Below, in pieces: positions 36,236-44,085 of a DNA stretch of 64,000 bases. The translations under genes and the position numbers were made by a program. Every line of letters begins with the position of its first letter. Position 1 is the stretch's first letter. Source of the DNA: Amycolatopsis thermophila (GTDB lineage: Bacteria; Actinomycetota; Actinomycetes; Mycobacteriales; Pseudonocardiaceae); assembly GCF_030814215.1 (NCBI RefSeq), contig NZ_JAUSUT010000001.1, positions 3,348,001-3,412,000 on the forward strand. The letters are read 5' to 3'. The notes under the pieces were generated by a model. It did not search any database and was not told the origin of the DNA. It worked only from the letters and a program-made list of their open reading frames with translations.

Positions 36236-37774
36236 CTACCTGCTCAGCACACGGGCCAGGACGTCCCACAGCGTGCCGGCCGGATCCGCCACCTCCCCGG
36301 CGCGCCACGCGACGATCCCGTCCGGGCGGACCAGGCTCGCGCCGCCGTCGCCGAGGCCGAACACGTCGCCGGGGTCGTCGAAGTCGGTGCCGCGTTCCCG
36401 GTACGCCAGGGCGATCCCCGTCTCCGCGCGCACCGCCTCGGCCGGCTCCCGCCACCCGGCCGTGCCGAACAGCACCCAGCCGTGGCCCAGGAAGTCCCAC
36501 GTGGAGCCGGTCGCGGTGGGCAGGTGCGGCGCGCGGAAGCCGGGACGCCCGGACGGCTCGACCGGGTTCTCCAGCCGGTCGTCGTCGTCCGCGAGCACCG
36601 CGCCCGAGCGGTAGCGGAACCCGAGCGTCAAGGCCACCTGGTCCACCGGCTCGGGCGCCCCGGACAGGTCGAGGTCGGGGAACATCCGCTCCTTCGCGTT
36701 GTGCAACGAGGTGCCGACCACCATCTCCGCGATCGGTTTGCGCTCGGCCTCGTAGCTGTCCAGCAGACCGGGGCCGGCGTCACCGCGGACGACGGCGGCG
36801 ATCTTCCACGCGATGTCGTGCCCGTCGCCGACCGCCGTGTTGCCGCCCATGCCGCCCGTCGGCGGGGTGACCTTCGCCGCGTCGCCGACCAGGAACACGC
36901 GGCCCACCGAGAACCGCTCGGCGATGCGTGCCGCCATCTCCCACGCGCCGGTCCACCGGATCTCCGGCTGGAGACCGGGCAGGTCGGTGGCGATCCGGAT
37001 CAGGCGGACCAGCCGCTCCTGCGGGAAGTCGTCGCGGCTCTCGCCGCGCTCGGGGTGCAGGTCGACCGCGAACACGTAGCGGCCGGGGGTGTCGGTGTTG
37101 GTGAGCGCACCGGTGAACTCCTGGTTCTGCAGGTAGTACAGGTCGGTGACGTCGCGCTCGAGGTGGTCGCCGAGGTCGGCGTCGAACACGACCCCGATGG
37201 AGTGCGCGATCGCCCCGGGCCCGGTGGTCGGCACGCCGAGCGCCTCCCGGATGCGGCTCCGCCCGCCGTCCGCGGCGACCAGGTAGGACGCCCGCACGGT
37301 GGTCTCCTCCCCGCCGCTGCGCACGACTGCCGTCACCCCGTCGTCGTCCTGCTCGAACGACACCAGTTCGGTGGAGAACCGCACGTCCGCGCCGGCCTTG
37401 CGGGCGCGCTCGAGCAGGATCGGCTCGACGACGTCCTGCCCGGCCATGCCCCACGGCGCCGCGGTAGCCGGGCTGAGGTCGAACTCACCGAGGTCTTCGA
37501 CGATCCGGTGGAACACCGGACCCTGCAGGCTCGAACTGACGGTGATGCGCAGGCCCTGCGAGGCGCGCTTGCTGACGCCCAGCACCTCGTGGTCGATCCC
37601 GGCGAACCGGTACAGCTCCATCGTGCGCGGCGTCTGACCGGACGCGCGCGGGTGCAGGGCCGTGCCCGGGTGCCGCTCCACGGTCAGCACCCGCACGCCC
37701 TCGATGGCCAGGAACATGCTCGCGGACAGGCCGCCGAGACCGGCGCCCACGACCAGAACGTCGACTCTTTCCAT
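36236..37774 (-). CDS. FAD-dependent aromatic monooxygenase (PheA/TfdB family)
   Basis: This 512-residue protein has the N-terminal FAD motif VLVVGAGLGGLSASMFLAIEG, the DG motif YLVAADGGRSRIRE near 160-180, and the second FAD motif RVFLVGDAAKVTPPTGGMGGN. The usual His after GDAA is Lys here. The C-terminal thioredoxin-like region is typical of phenol or polyketide hydroxylases. It inserts one oxygen atom into an aromatic ring using NAD(P)H. GGGAGAAG is 7 nt before the ATG at 37774. The substrate is not readable from sequence. Its divergent neighbour is metY, with paired operator half-sites between them. Confidence 0.85.
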   Translation of the reverse strand: MERVDVLVVGAGLGGLSASMFLAIEGVRVLTVERHPGTALHPRASGQTPRTMELYRFAGIDHEVLGVSKRASQGLRITVSSSLQGPVFHRIVEDLGEFDLSPATAAPWGMAGQDVVEPILLERARKAGADVRFSTELVSFEQDDDGVTAVVRSGGEETTVRASYLVAADGGRSRIREALGVPTTGPGAIAHSIGVVFDADLGDHLERDVTDLYYLQNQEFTGALTNTDTPGRYVFAVDLHPERGESRDDFPQERLVRLIRIATDLPGLQPEIRWTGAWEMAARIAERFSVGRVFLVGDAAKVTPPTGGMGGNTAVGDGHDIAWKIAAVVRGDAGPGLLDSYEAERKPIAEMVVGTSLHNAKERMFPDLDLSGAPEPVDQVALTLGFRYRSGAVLADDDDRLENPVEPSGRPGFRAPHLPTATGSTWDFLGHGWVLFGTAGWREPAEAVRAETGIALAYRERGTDFDDPGDVFGLGDGGASLVRPDGIVAWRAGEVADPAGTLWDVLARVLSR

Positions 37775-37814
37775 GATCTTCTCCCTTGTGGTGGAAATCC
37801 CCGTGGCCATGAAT

Positions 37815-37835
37815 CTTAGACACTAAGAGATTTAG
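37815..37835. promoter_or_regulatory. Alternating inverted half-sites between monooxygenase and metY
   Basis: CTTAG (37815-37819), CTAAG (37823-37827) and TTTAG (37831-37835) alternate in orientation every 8 bp, giving two overlapping dyads. A TTGACA box follows at 37836-37841, facing metY. This looks like an operator of the MarR type for the divergent promoters. No matching regulator gene is adjacent. Confidence 0.45.
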
Positions 37836-37950
37836 TTGACAAGAGAGATTGCTCCCATTGGGTGGGAACTGTTGGGGGCGCTGCGCCGATCTCGCTAGCT
37901 TCGGTTGCGGCGCCCGCCGGAAGACCCGCCCAGTACCGAGGAGAACGACG

Positions 37951-39255
37951 ATGACCGAGTCGCAGGCCTGGTCCTTCGAGACCAAGCAGATCCACGCCGG
38001 CGCGAGCCCCGACCCGGCCACGGGTGCCCGCGCCACCCCGATCTACCAGACCACGTCGTACGTCTTCCGCGACAGCCAGCACGGCGCCGACCTGTTCAGC
38101 CTCGCCGAGCCCGGCAACATCTACACGCGGATCATGAACCCGACGACGGACGTGCTCGAGCAGCGCGTCGCGGCGCTGGAGGGCGGCGTGGCCGCGCTGG
38201 CGTTCGCGTCCGGCACGGCCGCCACCAACGCGGCGATCCTGAACGTGGCCAACGCCGGCGACCACATCGTGTCCAGCCCCAAGCTCTACGGCGGAACCTA
38301 CAACCTGTTCCACTACACCCTGCCGAAGCTGGGCGTGCAGGTGTCCTTCGTCGAGGACCAGAACGACCTGGACGAGTGGCGCGCGGCGATCCGCCCGAAC
38401 ACCAAGGCCTTCTTCGGGGAGTCCCTGGCCAACCCGGGCAGCGACGTGCTCGACATCCGCGCGGTCGCCGATGTCGCGCACGAGGCCGGCCTGCCGTTGA
38501 TCGTGGACAACACGATCCCGACCCCGTACCTGCTGCGCCCGATCGAGCACGGCGCCGACGTCGTCGTGCACTCGGCGACCAAGTACCTCGGCGGCCACGG
38601 CACCACCATCGCCGGTGTGCTGGTCGACGCCGGCACCTTCGACTTCGGCGCGTACCCGCAGCGCTTCCCCGGCTTCACCGAGCCGGACCCGAGCTACCAC
38701 GGTCTCAAGTACTGGGAGGCGCTCGGCCCCGGCGCGTACGCCGCGAAGGCCCGCGTCCAGCTGCTGCGCGACACCGGCGCGGCGATCGCGCCGCTGAACA
38801 GCTTCCTCATCCTGCAGGGCATCGAGACGCTGTCGCTGCGCGTCGAGCGGCACGTGAGCAACGCCAGGGCGCTGGCCGAGTGGCTGGAGCAGCGCGACGA
38901 GGTCGAGCGCGTGTACTACGCGAGCCTGCCCTCCAGCCCGCACCACGAGCTGGCGCGCAAGTACCTGCCGCAGGGTGCCGGCGCGGTGCTGTCGTTCGAC
39001 CTGCGCGGCGGTGTCGAGGCGGGGCGGAAGTTCGTCGACGGCACCGAGCTGCACAGCCAGCTGGTTAACATCGGTGACGTGCGCAGTCTCATCGTCCACC
39101 CCGCCAGCACCACCCACAGCCAGCTCACCCCCGAGGAGCAGCTGGCCAGCGGCGTGACGCCGGGCCTCGTGCGGCTCGCCGTCGGGCTCGAGGGCCTGGA
39201 GGACCTCAAGGCCGACCTGGAGGCCGGGTTCCGGGCCGCCAAGGCGGACCTGTGA
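37951..39255 (+). CDS. metY: O-acetylhomoserine sulfhydrylase
   Basis: This 434-residue PLP enzyme of the Cys/Met metabolism family has [20 protein letters not shown] near the N-terminus, the PLP-phosphate segment [23 protein letters not shown], and the PLP lysine motif [18 protein letters not shown]. The length of about 430 residues favours the homocysteine-forming sulfhydrylase over cystathionine synthase. It combines O-acetylhomoserine with sulfide to give homocysteine. GAGGAGAA precedes the ATG. It is coupled to metX by a 4-bp overlap, so the operon makes O-acetylhomoserine and then homocysteine. The leader 37842-37950 shows no recognisable SAM riboswitch. Confidence 0.94.
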   Translation: MTESQAWSFETKQIHAGASPDPATGARATPIYQTTSYVFRDSQHGADLFSLAEPGNIYTRIMNPTTDVLEQRVAALEGGVAALAFASGTAATNAAILNVANAGDHIVSSPKLYGGTYNLFHYTLPKLGVQVSFVEDQNDLDEWRAAIRPNTKAFFGESLANPGSDVLDIRAVADVAHEAGLPLIVDNTIPTPYLLRPIEHGADVVVHSATKYLGGHGTTIAGVLVDAGTFDFGAYPQRFPGFTEPDPSYHGLKYWEALGPGAYAAKARVQLLRDTGAAIAPLNSFLILQGIETLSLRVERHVSNARALAEWLEQRDEVERVYYASLPSSPHHELARKYLPQGAGAVLSFDLRGGVEAGRKFVDGTELHSQLVNIGDVRSLIVHPASTTHSQLTPEEQLASGVTPGLVRLAVGLEGLEDLKADLEAGFRAAKADL

Positions 39256-40391
39256 CCGATGCGTCCACTGTGGATCCCCCTCCGGCGACCGGTGCGTGGC
39301 GGGAGGGTGATCCACCGGGACGGCGGCGGTGGGCCGCCGGCGGGCGGTTGCGGCTGGACGCCGGCGGGACGCTGCCGGAGTACCGGATCGCGTACGAGAC
39401 GTGGGGGCGGTTGAACTCCGACGCCTCCAACGCGGTCCTGATCGAGCACGCCCTCACCGGTGACAGTCACGCCGCCGGGGAGGCCGGGCCCGGGCACCCC
39501 ACGCCCGGCTGGTGGGACGGCCTGATCGGGCCGGGGCGCGCGCTGGACACCGACGAGCTGTTCGTCGTGGTGCCCAACGTGCTCGGCGGGTGCCAGGGTT
39601 CGACCGGGCCGTCGTCGGCCGACCCGGACGGGCGGACGTGGGGCGGCCGGTTCCCGCGGATCACGATCCGCGACCAGGTCCGGGCCGAGGCCGTGGTCGC
39701 CGACGAGCTGGGTGTGTCGCGGTGGGCCGCGGTGCTCGGCGGGTCGATGGGCGGCATGCGGGCACTGGAGTGGGCGGTGACGTTTCCCGCGCGGGTGGCG
39801 GGGTTGCTGGTGCTGGCCGCCCCGGCGGCGTCGTCGGCCGACCAGATCGCCTGGGCCGCGCCGCAGCTGCACGCGATCACGTCCGACCCGGGCTGGCGCG
39901 GCGGCGACTACCACGACGCTCCGCCGGGCGCGGGGCCGCATCGCGGGCTCGGGGTGGCCCGTCGGATCGCGCACGTGACTTACCGCAGCTCGCTGGAGCT
40001 GGACCAGCGGTTCGGCCGGCAGCCGCAGGGTGCGGAGAACCCGCTGGACGGCGGCCGGTACGCGATCGAGTCCTATCTCGACCACCACGCGGACAAGCTG
40101 GTGCGCCGCTTCGACGCGGCGTCCTACGTGCTGCTCACGGAGTCGATGAACACGCACGACGTGGGCCGCGACCGCGGCGGGGTCGGCGCGGCGCTGGCGG
40201 GCGTGACCGCCCGGAGCATCATCGCGGGCGTGGACAGCGACCGCCTCTACCCGATGCGGCAGGCGCACGAACTGGCGGCGGGGATCCCGGGAGCGGGCGA
40301 GGCGGCGGAGATCAGTTCGCCGTACGGGCACGACTCGTTCCTCATCGAGACGGCGCAGGTGGCGGCGCTGGTGAAGGCCCTGCTCCACTAG
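39252..40391 (+). CDS. metX: Homoserine O-acetyltransferase
   Basis: This 379-residue alpha/beta-hydrolase-fold acyltransferase has the nucleophile elbow GGSMGGM with Ser165, LIEHALTGDSHAAGEAGPGHPTPGWWDG, and catalytic Asp and His in GVDSDRLYP and GHDSFLIE near the end. It acetylates homoserine from acetyl-CoA for MetY. The GTG start overlaps the metY stop (GTGA). Length and motifs agree with the mycobacterial enzyme. An insertion-sequence fragment abuts its stop codon. Confidence 0.95.
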   Translation: MTDASTVDPPPATGAWREGDPPGRRRWAAGGRLRLDAGGTLPEYRIAYETWGRLNSDASNAVLIEHALTGDSHAAGEAGPGHPTPGWWDGLIGPGRALDTDELFVVVPNVLGGCQGSTGPSSADPDGRTWGGRFPRITIRDQVRAEAVVADELGVSRWAAVLGGSMGGMRALEWAVTFPARVAGLLVLAAPAASSADQIAWAAPQLHAITSDPGWRGGDYHDAPPGAGPHRGLGVARRIAHVTYRSSLELDQRFGRQPQGAENPLDGGRYAIESYLDHHADKLVRRFDAASYVLLTESMNTHDVGRDRGGVGAALAGVTARSIIAGVDSDRLYPMRQAHELAAGIPGAGEAAEISSPYGHDSFLIETAQVAALVKALLH

Positions 40392-40624
40392 GCCGCGTCT
40401 GGCAAAGCGTTTGTCCAGGTGATGACGTCGTGGAGGAGGACGGCGGCGCGGTAGACGGTGGCGGGTTTGTCGAACCGGGTGGCGATTCCTCGCCGTTGTG
40501 GATGGCCGCCCGGACCCCGCCCGTGGAGGTGGGTGCGGCTGGCGCGGGAGGAGTCGGCCTTGTCCCCGCGCACCCGGTCGGGGCCAGTCCGTGCTCGCCC
40601 GCCGCCCAGGCGGGGCACCCGCAG
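40388..40624 (-). pseudogene. IS5-family transposase remnant with internal deletion
   Basis: The minus strand reads LRVPRLGGGRARTGPDRV, RGDKADSSRASRTHLHGRGPGGHP, then directly QRRGIATRFDKPATVYRAAVLLHDVITW and a stop. In complete IS5-group (IS427-like) transposases, the DKAYSSRA-type and RGIATRYDK-type motifs are separated by about 50-60 residues that include the last catalytic Glu. Here that part is missing. No N-terminal DDE half is nearby. It fills most of the 268-bp gap between metX and the secreted protein gene, and is not functional. Confidence 0.75.
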
Positions 40625-40659
40625 GTGGGCCAGTGCGCGGCCGCGCGATGGTGGAGCAG

Positions 40660-41082
40660 TCAGTACCACTTCTCGGCGCAGGTACGGCCGTCGTTGCCGT
40701 TGAAGACGCAGGGCTGCGCGACGAGGTCGTGTGCGGAGACCTGGAACTGCGCGTCGAACTCCTTCACGTAGCCGGACGGCTTGCCCTTCGTGGTGGCGAC
40801 GTCCTGCGTGTAGGTCTGCTCGTGGCTGGGGATGAAGTCGTCGGGCGTGACGTACTGGATGCGGAACACCGCCTCGTGCTCGTCGGCCGCCGTGTCCTTC
40901 ACCCAGCCCTTGACGCTGAAGTTGCGCCCCTCGCACAGGGTGCCGCCGATCTCCGCACCGGGGAACGACGCGTGCACCTGGCGGCACTTCGTCACCGCCC
41001 ACGCCGCGGGGGCGGTCGCCGGCGGGAGCAGCACCGCGGACAGCGACGTCAGCGCGGCGATGGTGAGGACTCGCCACTTCAT
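40660..41082 (-). CDS. Small secreted hypothetical protein
   Basis: This 140-residue protein has an N-terminal Sec signal (MKWRVLTIAALTSLSAVLLPPATAPAAWA) and a mature domain of about 110 residues with four cysteines, which may form two disulfides, and the C-terminus GRTCAEKWY. I recognise no family. The ATG at 41082 is preceded by GGAAGGGG, and the frame upstream is unlikely to be coding. It abuts the IS5 remnant on its 3' side. Confidence 0.68.
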   Translation of the reverse strand: MKWRVLTIAALTSLSAVLLPPATAPAAWAVTKCRQVHASFPGAEIGGTLCEGRNFSVKGWVKDTAADEHEAVFRIQYVTPDDFIPSHEQTYTQDVATTKGKPSGYVKEFDAQFQVSAHDLVAQPCVFNGNDGRTCAEKWY

Positions 41083-41195
41083 GGAATCCCCTTCCGATCG
41101 CGACGGGGCGGCGTGCTTCTCACGAACAACGTGAGAATCGCGAAAAAGACTAACAGAGCGAGCGGGCGAGAAAACCACTCGAACGAGCGGCAAAA

Positions 41196-41229
41196 CCGGC
41201 CCCCGTCGGCCCCCGTCGACCGGGGCCGG
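41196..41229 (-). terminator. Hairpin with U-tract after the 41239 gene
   Basis: CCGGCCCC (41196-41203) pairs with GGGGCCGG (41222-41229). On the minus strand the stem is followed by TTTT, giving a plausible intrinsic terminator 10 bp past the gene's stop. Confidence 0.6.
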
Positions 41230-41238
41230 CGGCGACCC

Positions 41239-41703
41239 CTAGGTCAGCGCCTCGGAGATCCAGTCCGTCACAGGCAGGTCCCGTTCGAGGCATTCGGCCG
41301 ACAGGCGCATCGTCCAGCGCAGCGCCTGCAGCGTCAGGCTGTCCACCTCGTCGCGGTTGGCGCTCGCCAGCGCGATCTCCACCTGCTCCGCCGCGGCCTC
41401 CGCGTTGCCGTGGACCTCCGCCAGCAGCGTGCGGACCGCGGTGCGCACCGGCGGGTCGGCCTGGTCGATGGAGACCTCCTCGCCGGTCTCGTCGAACACC
41501 TGCACCTTCACCGGGGCACTGCCGCCGTCGCCGAGCGTGGTCACCATCGTGCTGCACTCCTCGAACAGGAGCAGCATCAGCTCGCGCGTCTCGGCGCTGC
41601 TCGACGGCGCCACCTCCTCGAGCGCGTCGTCGTCGCGGCCGAGCTGCATCGCGACGAGGGCGCGCTGCGCCCGCGAGATCAGCCGCTCCCGGTCCTGGGT
41701 CAC
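41239..41703 (-). CDS. Conserved-looking hypothetical protein downstream of tetR
   Basis: This acidic, helical protein of about 154 residues opens VTQDRERLISRAQRALVAMQLGRDDDALEEVAPS. It has no transmembrane segment and no motif I recognise. Two starts are possible. GTG at 41703 begins the well-formed coding part. A GTG at 41769 would overlap the tetR stop by 4 bp but requires a 22-residue lead of intergenic-looking codons. It lies directly after a TetR gene and may be co-transcribed with it. Confidence 0.6.
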   Translation of the reverse strand: MTQDRERLISRAQRALVAMQLGRDDDALEEVAPSSSAETRELMLLLFEECSTMVTTLGDGGSAPVKVQVFDETGEEVSIDQADPPVRTAVRTLLAEVHGNAEAAAEQVEIALASANRDEVDSLTLQALRWTMRLSAECLERDLPVTDWISEALT

Positions 41704-41765
41704 GGGATCTATCAAAGCCGGGGAAAGGCGTTCAACGGTAGTGGGAAAAACGAGTGACGTGATGA

Positions 41766-42356
41766 TCACGCCGCGGCCTGCAGCGCCCCCAGCGCGAGAC
41801 GCCGCAGCAGGACGGCCAGTTCGTCGTCGTCCAGATGGCGGTTGTACGGCGTGGAGTTGATCAACCCGAACACGGCGTGTGCCGCCGAGCGCGCCTGGCG
41901 TTCCCCCACTCCGGGGACGGCGTCCCGGATCACCTTGACCCAGATCTCCACGTAACGACGCTGGAGCGCCCGCACCTGCTTGCGGTCGGCGTCGGTGAGG
42001 TTGGCCAGGTTGCGCTCCTGCACCGTGATCAGCGACGGGTGGGTGAGGGCGAAGTCGACGTGGAACTCGACCAGCTCGGCCAGCGCCTGCTCCGGGTCCG
42101 CGGTGGCGTCGACGCGGGCGGTACCACCGTCGAGGAGGTAGTGGCTGATCGAGTTCAGCATCTCCCCGAGCATCGCGTCCTTGCTGCGGAAATGCCGGTA
42201 CAGCGCGGGACCGGAGATGCCGACGGCCGCCCCGATGTCGTCGATGCCGACGCCGTGGAAGCCGTGCCGGGCGAACAGTTCCGCGGCCGCGCTCAGGATC
42301 TCTTCGCGGCGGGTGGCCTTCTCGCCGGTGACCAGCGGCGTGGGACTCGTCGACAC
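41766..42356 (-). CDS. TetR-family regulator, probably of acyl-CoA/branched-chain catabolism
   Basis: This 196-residue protein has an N-terminal TetR helix-turn-helix (ILSAAAELFARHGFHGVGIDDIGAAVGISGPALYRHFRSKDAML) and an all-helical ligand domain (LAELVEFHVDFALTHPSLITVQERNL). A perfect palindrome sits 22 bp upstream of its start, indicating autoregulation. An operator of similar half-site type lies in front of the carboxylase operon at 44086, so it probably represses both in the absence of an acyl-CoA ligand. TetR genes adjoin the comparable carboxylase clusters of Streptomyces, as I recall. Confidence 0.82.
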   Translation of the reverse strand: MSTSPTPLVTGEKATRREEILSAAAELFARHGFHGVGIDDIGAAVGISGPALYRHFRSKDAMLGEMLNSISHYLLDGGTARVDATADPEQALAELVEFHVDFALTHPSLITVQERNLANLTDADRKQVRALQRRYVEIWVKVIRDAVPGVGERQARSAAHAVFGLINSTPYNRHLDDDELAVLLRRLALGALQAAA

Positions 42357-42377
42357 GTGAACATCTTATCGAGTCAG

Positions 42378-42393
42378 GTTAGCGAGCGCTAAC
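42378..42393. promoter_or_regulatory. Perfect TetR-type operator
   Basis: GTTAGCGAGCGCTAAC is a perfect 16-bp palindrome, 22 bp upstream of the TetR gene start and facing the divergent esterase gene. It shares the GTTAG half-site with the dyad at 44015-44058. Confidence 0.75.
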
Positions 42394-42464
42394 GTCAGCC
42401 GGCTGTCACCTGTTGGTAGCGCAAAAGCCTCCGAAAAGGGGCTCCCTCGTGAGCATTGCACCTG

Positions 42465-42488
42465 GTAATCGTTCAGTGAGTTGATTAC
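42465..42488. promoter_or_regulatory. Overlapping dyads before the esterase gene
   Basis: GTAATC (42465-42470) is mirrored by GATTAC (42483-42488), and GTGAG/CTCAC overlap the same stretch at 42476-42490. They end just before the GGAAGG ribosome site of the esterase and could form an operator or a translational control stem. Confidence 0.35.
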
Positions 42489-42509
42489 TCACGGAAGGTG
42501 GTCCCCGCT

Positions 42510-43289
42510 GTGCTGAGAAGGCTTGCTACCACCGTCGTCGCCGCCCTGGCCACGATCGGCCTGTTCCCCGGGGTGGCGGGTGCCGCCACCCTCGACTACG
42601 TCGCGCTCGGTGACTCCTACTCATCCGGGGTGGGCGCCGGCAGCTACCTCGACTCGTCCAGCTGCAAGCGCAGCTCGAACGCCTACCCGGTGCTCTACTC
42701 CGGGCAGACCGCGGCTTCGCTGAACTTCCAGGCGTGTTCCGGCGCGAAGACCTCGGACGTGCGGAACAACCAGCTCAGCGCGCTGTCCAGGGAGACCGAC
42801 CTGGTCACGATCAGCGTCGGCGGCAACGACGCGGGCTTCGCGGGCGTCATGCAGGACTGCATCCTCGGCGGGGACTCCGGCTGCAAGACCGCGATCGACA
42901 ACGCGAAGGCCTTCGTCAACGGCACACTGCCCGGGCTGCTGGAGAACACCTACGACGAGATCCGGTCGCGCGCCCCGAAGGCCACCGTGATCGCGCTGGG
43001 GTACCCGCACTTCTACAAGATCGGCGGCTCGTGTTCGGTCGGGTTGTCCGATACGTCCCGCGGTTACATCAACGGCGGCGCGGACGCGCTGGACTCGGTC
43101 ATCCAGAAGAAGGCCTCGGAGGCGGGCTTCGCGTTCGCCGACGTGCGCCCGGCCTTCACCGGCCACGAGATCTGCTCCGGCGACGCGTGGCTGCACAGCG
43201 TGACGTACCCGATCGACGAGTCCTACCACCCGACGGCGACCGGGCAGGCCCAGGGCTACTACCCGTCACTGGTGGCCGCGCTCGGCTGA
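42510..43289 (+). CDS. Secreted SGNH/GDSL esterase or lipase
   Basis: This 259-residue protein has a signal peptide (VLRRLATTVVAALATIGLFPGVAGA) and then block I GDSYSSGVGAG with the nucleophile Ser, block III GGNDAGF, and block V DESYHPTATGQAQGYY with catalytic Asp and His. This is the Streptomyces-type extracellular lipase of the SGNH superfamily; cysteine pairs suggest disulfide bonds. GTG at 42510 has GGAAGG 11 nt upstream and gives a compact signal peptide; the frame also has GTG at 42498. It would hydrolyse short or medium-chain esters outside the cell. Confidence 0.88.
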   Translation: MLRRLATTVVAALATIGLFPGVAGAATLDYVALGDSYSSGVGAGSYLDSSSCKRSSNAYPVLYSGQTAASLNFQACSGAKTSDVRNNQLSALSRETDLVTISVGGNDAGFAGVMQDCILGGDSGCKTAIDNAKAFVNGTLPGLLENTYDEIRSRAPKATVIALGYPHFYKIGGSCSVGLSDTSRGYINGGADALDSVIQKKASEAGFAFADVRPAFTGHEICSGDAWLHSVTYPIDESYHPTATGQAQGYYPSLVAALG

Positions 43290-43290
43290 C

Positions 43291-43333
43291 GCCATCGAGG
43301 GGCGGCCGTCCGGTGCGGCCGCCCCTCGATGGC
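43291..43333. terminator. Bidirectional terminator hairpin
   Basis: GCCATCGAGGGGCGGCCG (43291-43308) pairs perfectly over 18 bp with CGGCCGCCCCTCGATGGC (43316-43333), with a 7-nt loop. It sits exactly between the convergent stops of the esterase and RibD-like genes. No U-tract is present. Confidence 0.75.
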
Positions 43334-43335
43334 GC

Positions 43336-43914
43336 TCAGGTGTGCGGCGTGGGCCGGTAGATCAGCTCCTGCGTGCGGCCGTCGAGCGTCCGGCTCTCCA
43401 GAAGCTCCAGGTCGAAGTCGGCGCCGCCCCGGAAGATCGGATCCAGCCCGGTCCGGGCGGTGATCACCGGGAAGAGCGTCACCTGGACGCGGTCGACCAG
43501 GCCGGCGGCCATCAGCGTCCGGTTCAGCGACAGGCTGCCGTGTGAGCGCAACGGAACGTCGGACTCCTTCTTGAGCTGGGCGATGATGTCGACGGCGTCG
43601 CCGCGCACCACGGTCGCGTCCGGCCAGTCGAGCGGTCCCCGCAGCGTGGACGACACGACGGTCGCCGGCAGGTGCCGCATCCGGGTCACCCACGGGTCGC
43701 GGACCGAGTCGTCCTCGGTGCCCGAGGCCAGCATCTGCGTGAACGCCCGGTACGTGTTGGCCCCGAACACCATCCGCTGCTCCTCGTCGTACAAGGCGAG
43801 GCGGTGCTCGAGCAGCTCGGGGCCCTGCTTGCCCCAGTAGCCCTGCCAGTCGCCGCCGGCGGCGCCGAAGCCGTCGAGGCTGGTGAAGACGTCGAACGTG
43901 TAGGTGGCGGTCAT
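43336..43914 (-). CDS. RibD C-terminal/dihydrofolate reductase-like protein
   Basis: This 192-residue protein matches the RibD_C/DHFR-like family: YTFDVFTSLDGF at the start, RMVFGANTYRAF, DVPLRSHGSLSLNRTLMAAGLVDRVQVTLFPVITARTG, and a terminal strand. Members reduce pteridine- or pyrimidine-type substrates with NADPH, but most stand-alone actinobacterial copies have no assigned substrate. AGGAGGGG lies just before the ATG at 43914. Confidence 0.82.
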   Translation of the reverse strand: MTATYTFDVFTSLDGFGAAGGDWQGYWGKQGPELLEHRLALYDEEQRMVFGANTYRAFTQMLASGTEDDSVRDPWVTRMRHLPATVVSSTLRGPLDWPDATVVRGDAVDIIAQLKKESDVPLRSHGSLSLNRTLMAAGLVDRVQVTLFPVITARTGLDPIFRGGADFDLELLESRTLDGRTQELIYRPTPHT

Positions 43915-44014
43915 GGTGCCCCTCCTCGGGTGCGGTTTTGCGTGGCTGTCACCTCCACGTCGAACGCGCCCGGCGCCATTCGACACCTTCCCGCCCCCGA
44001 CCCTGGACAGGGAC

Positions 44015-44058
44015 GTTAGTAGTGGTTAACATCGGTCCATACGTTAACGCCTACTAAC
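44015..44058. promoter_or_regulatory. Long operator dyad in front of the carboxylase operon
   Basis: GTTAGTAGTGGTTAAC (44015-44030) is matched by GTTAACGCCTACTAAC (44043-44058); 14 of 16 positions pair, with a 12-bp spacer. It ends 27 bp before the accD1 start and includes GTTAG/CTAAC half-sites like the TetR operator at 42378. It is probably bound by that regulator. Confidence 0.7.
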
Positions 44059-44085
44059 CGTGTTCGGCGTCGGACGAGGAGGGGC

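Noticed and set aside
37842..37950. SAM riboswitch in the metY leader
   Set aside because: I looked for SAM-II/SAM-IV type conserved segments and saw none. A covariance search would be needed to exclude a divergent one.
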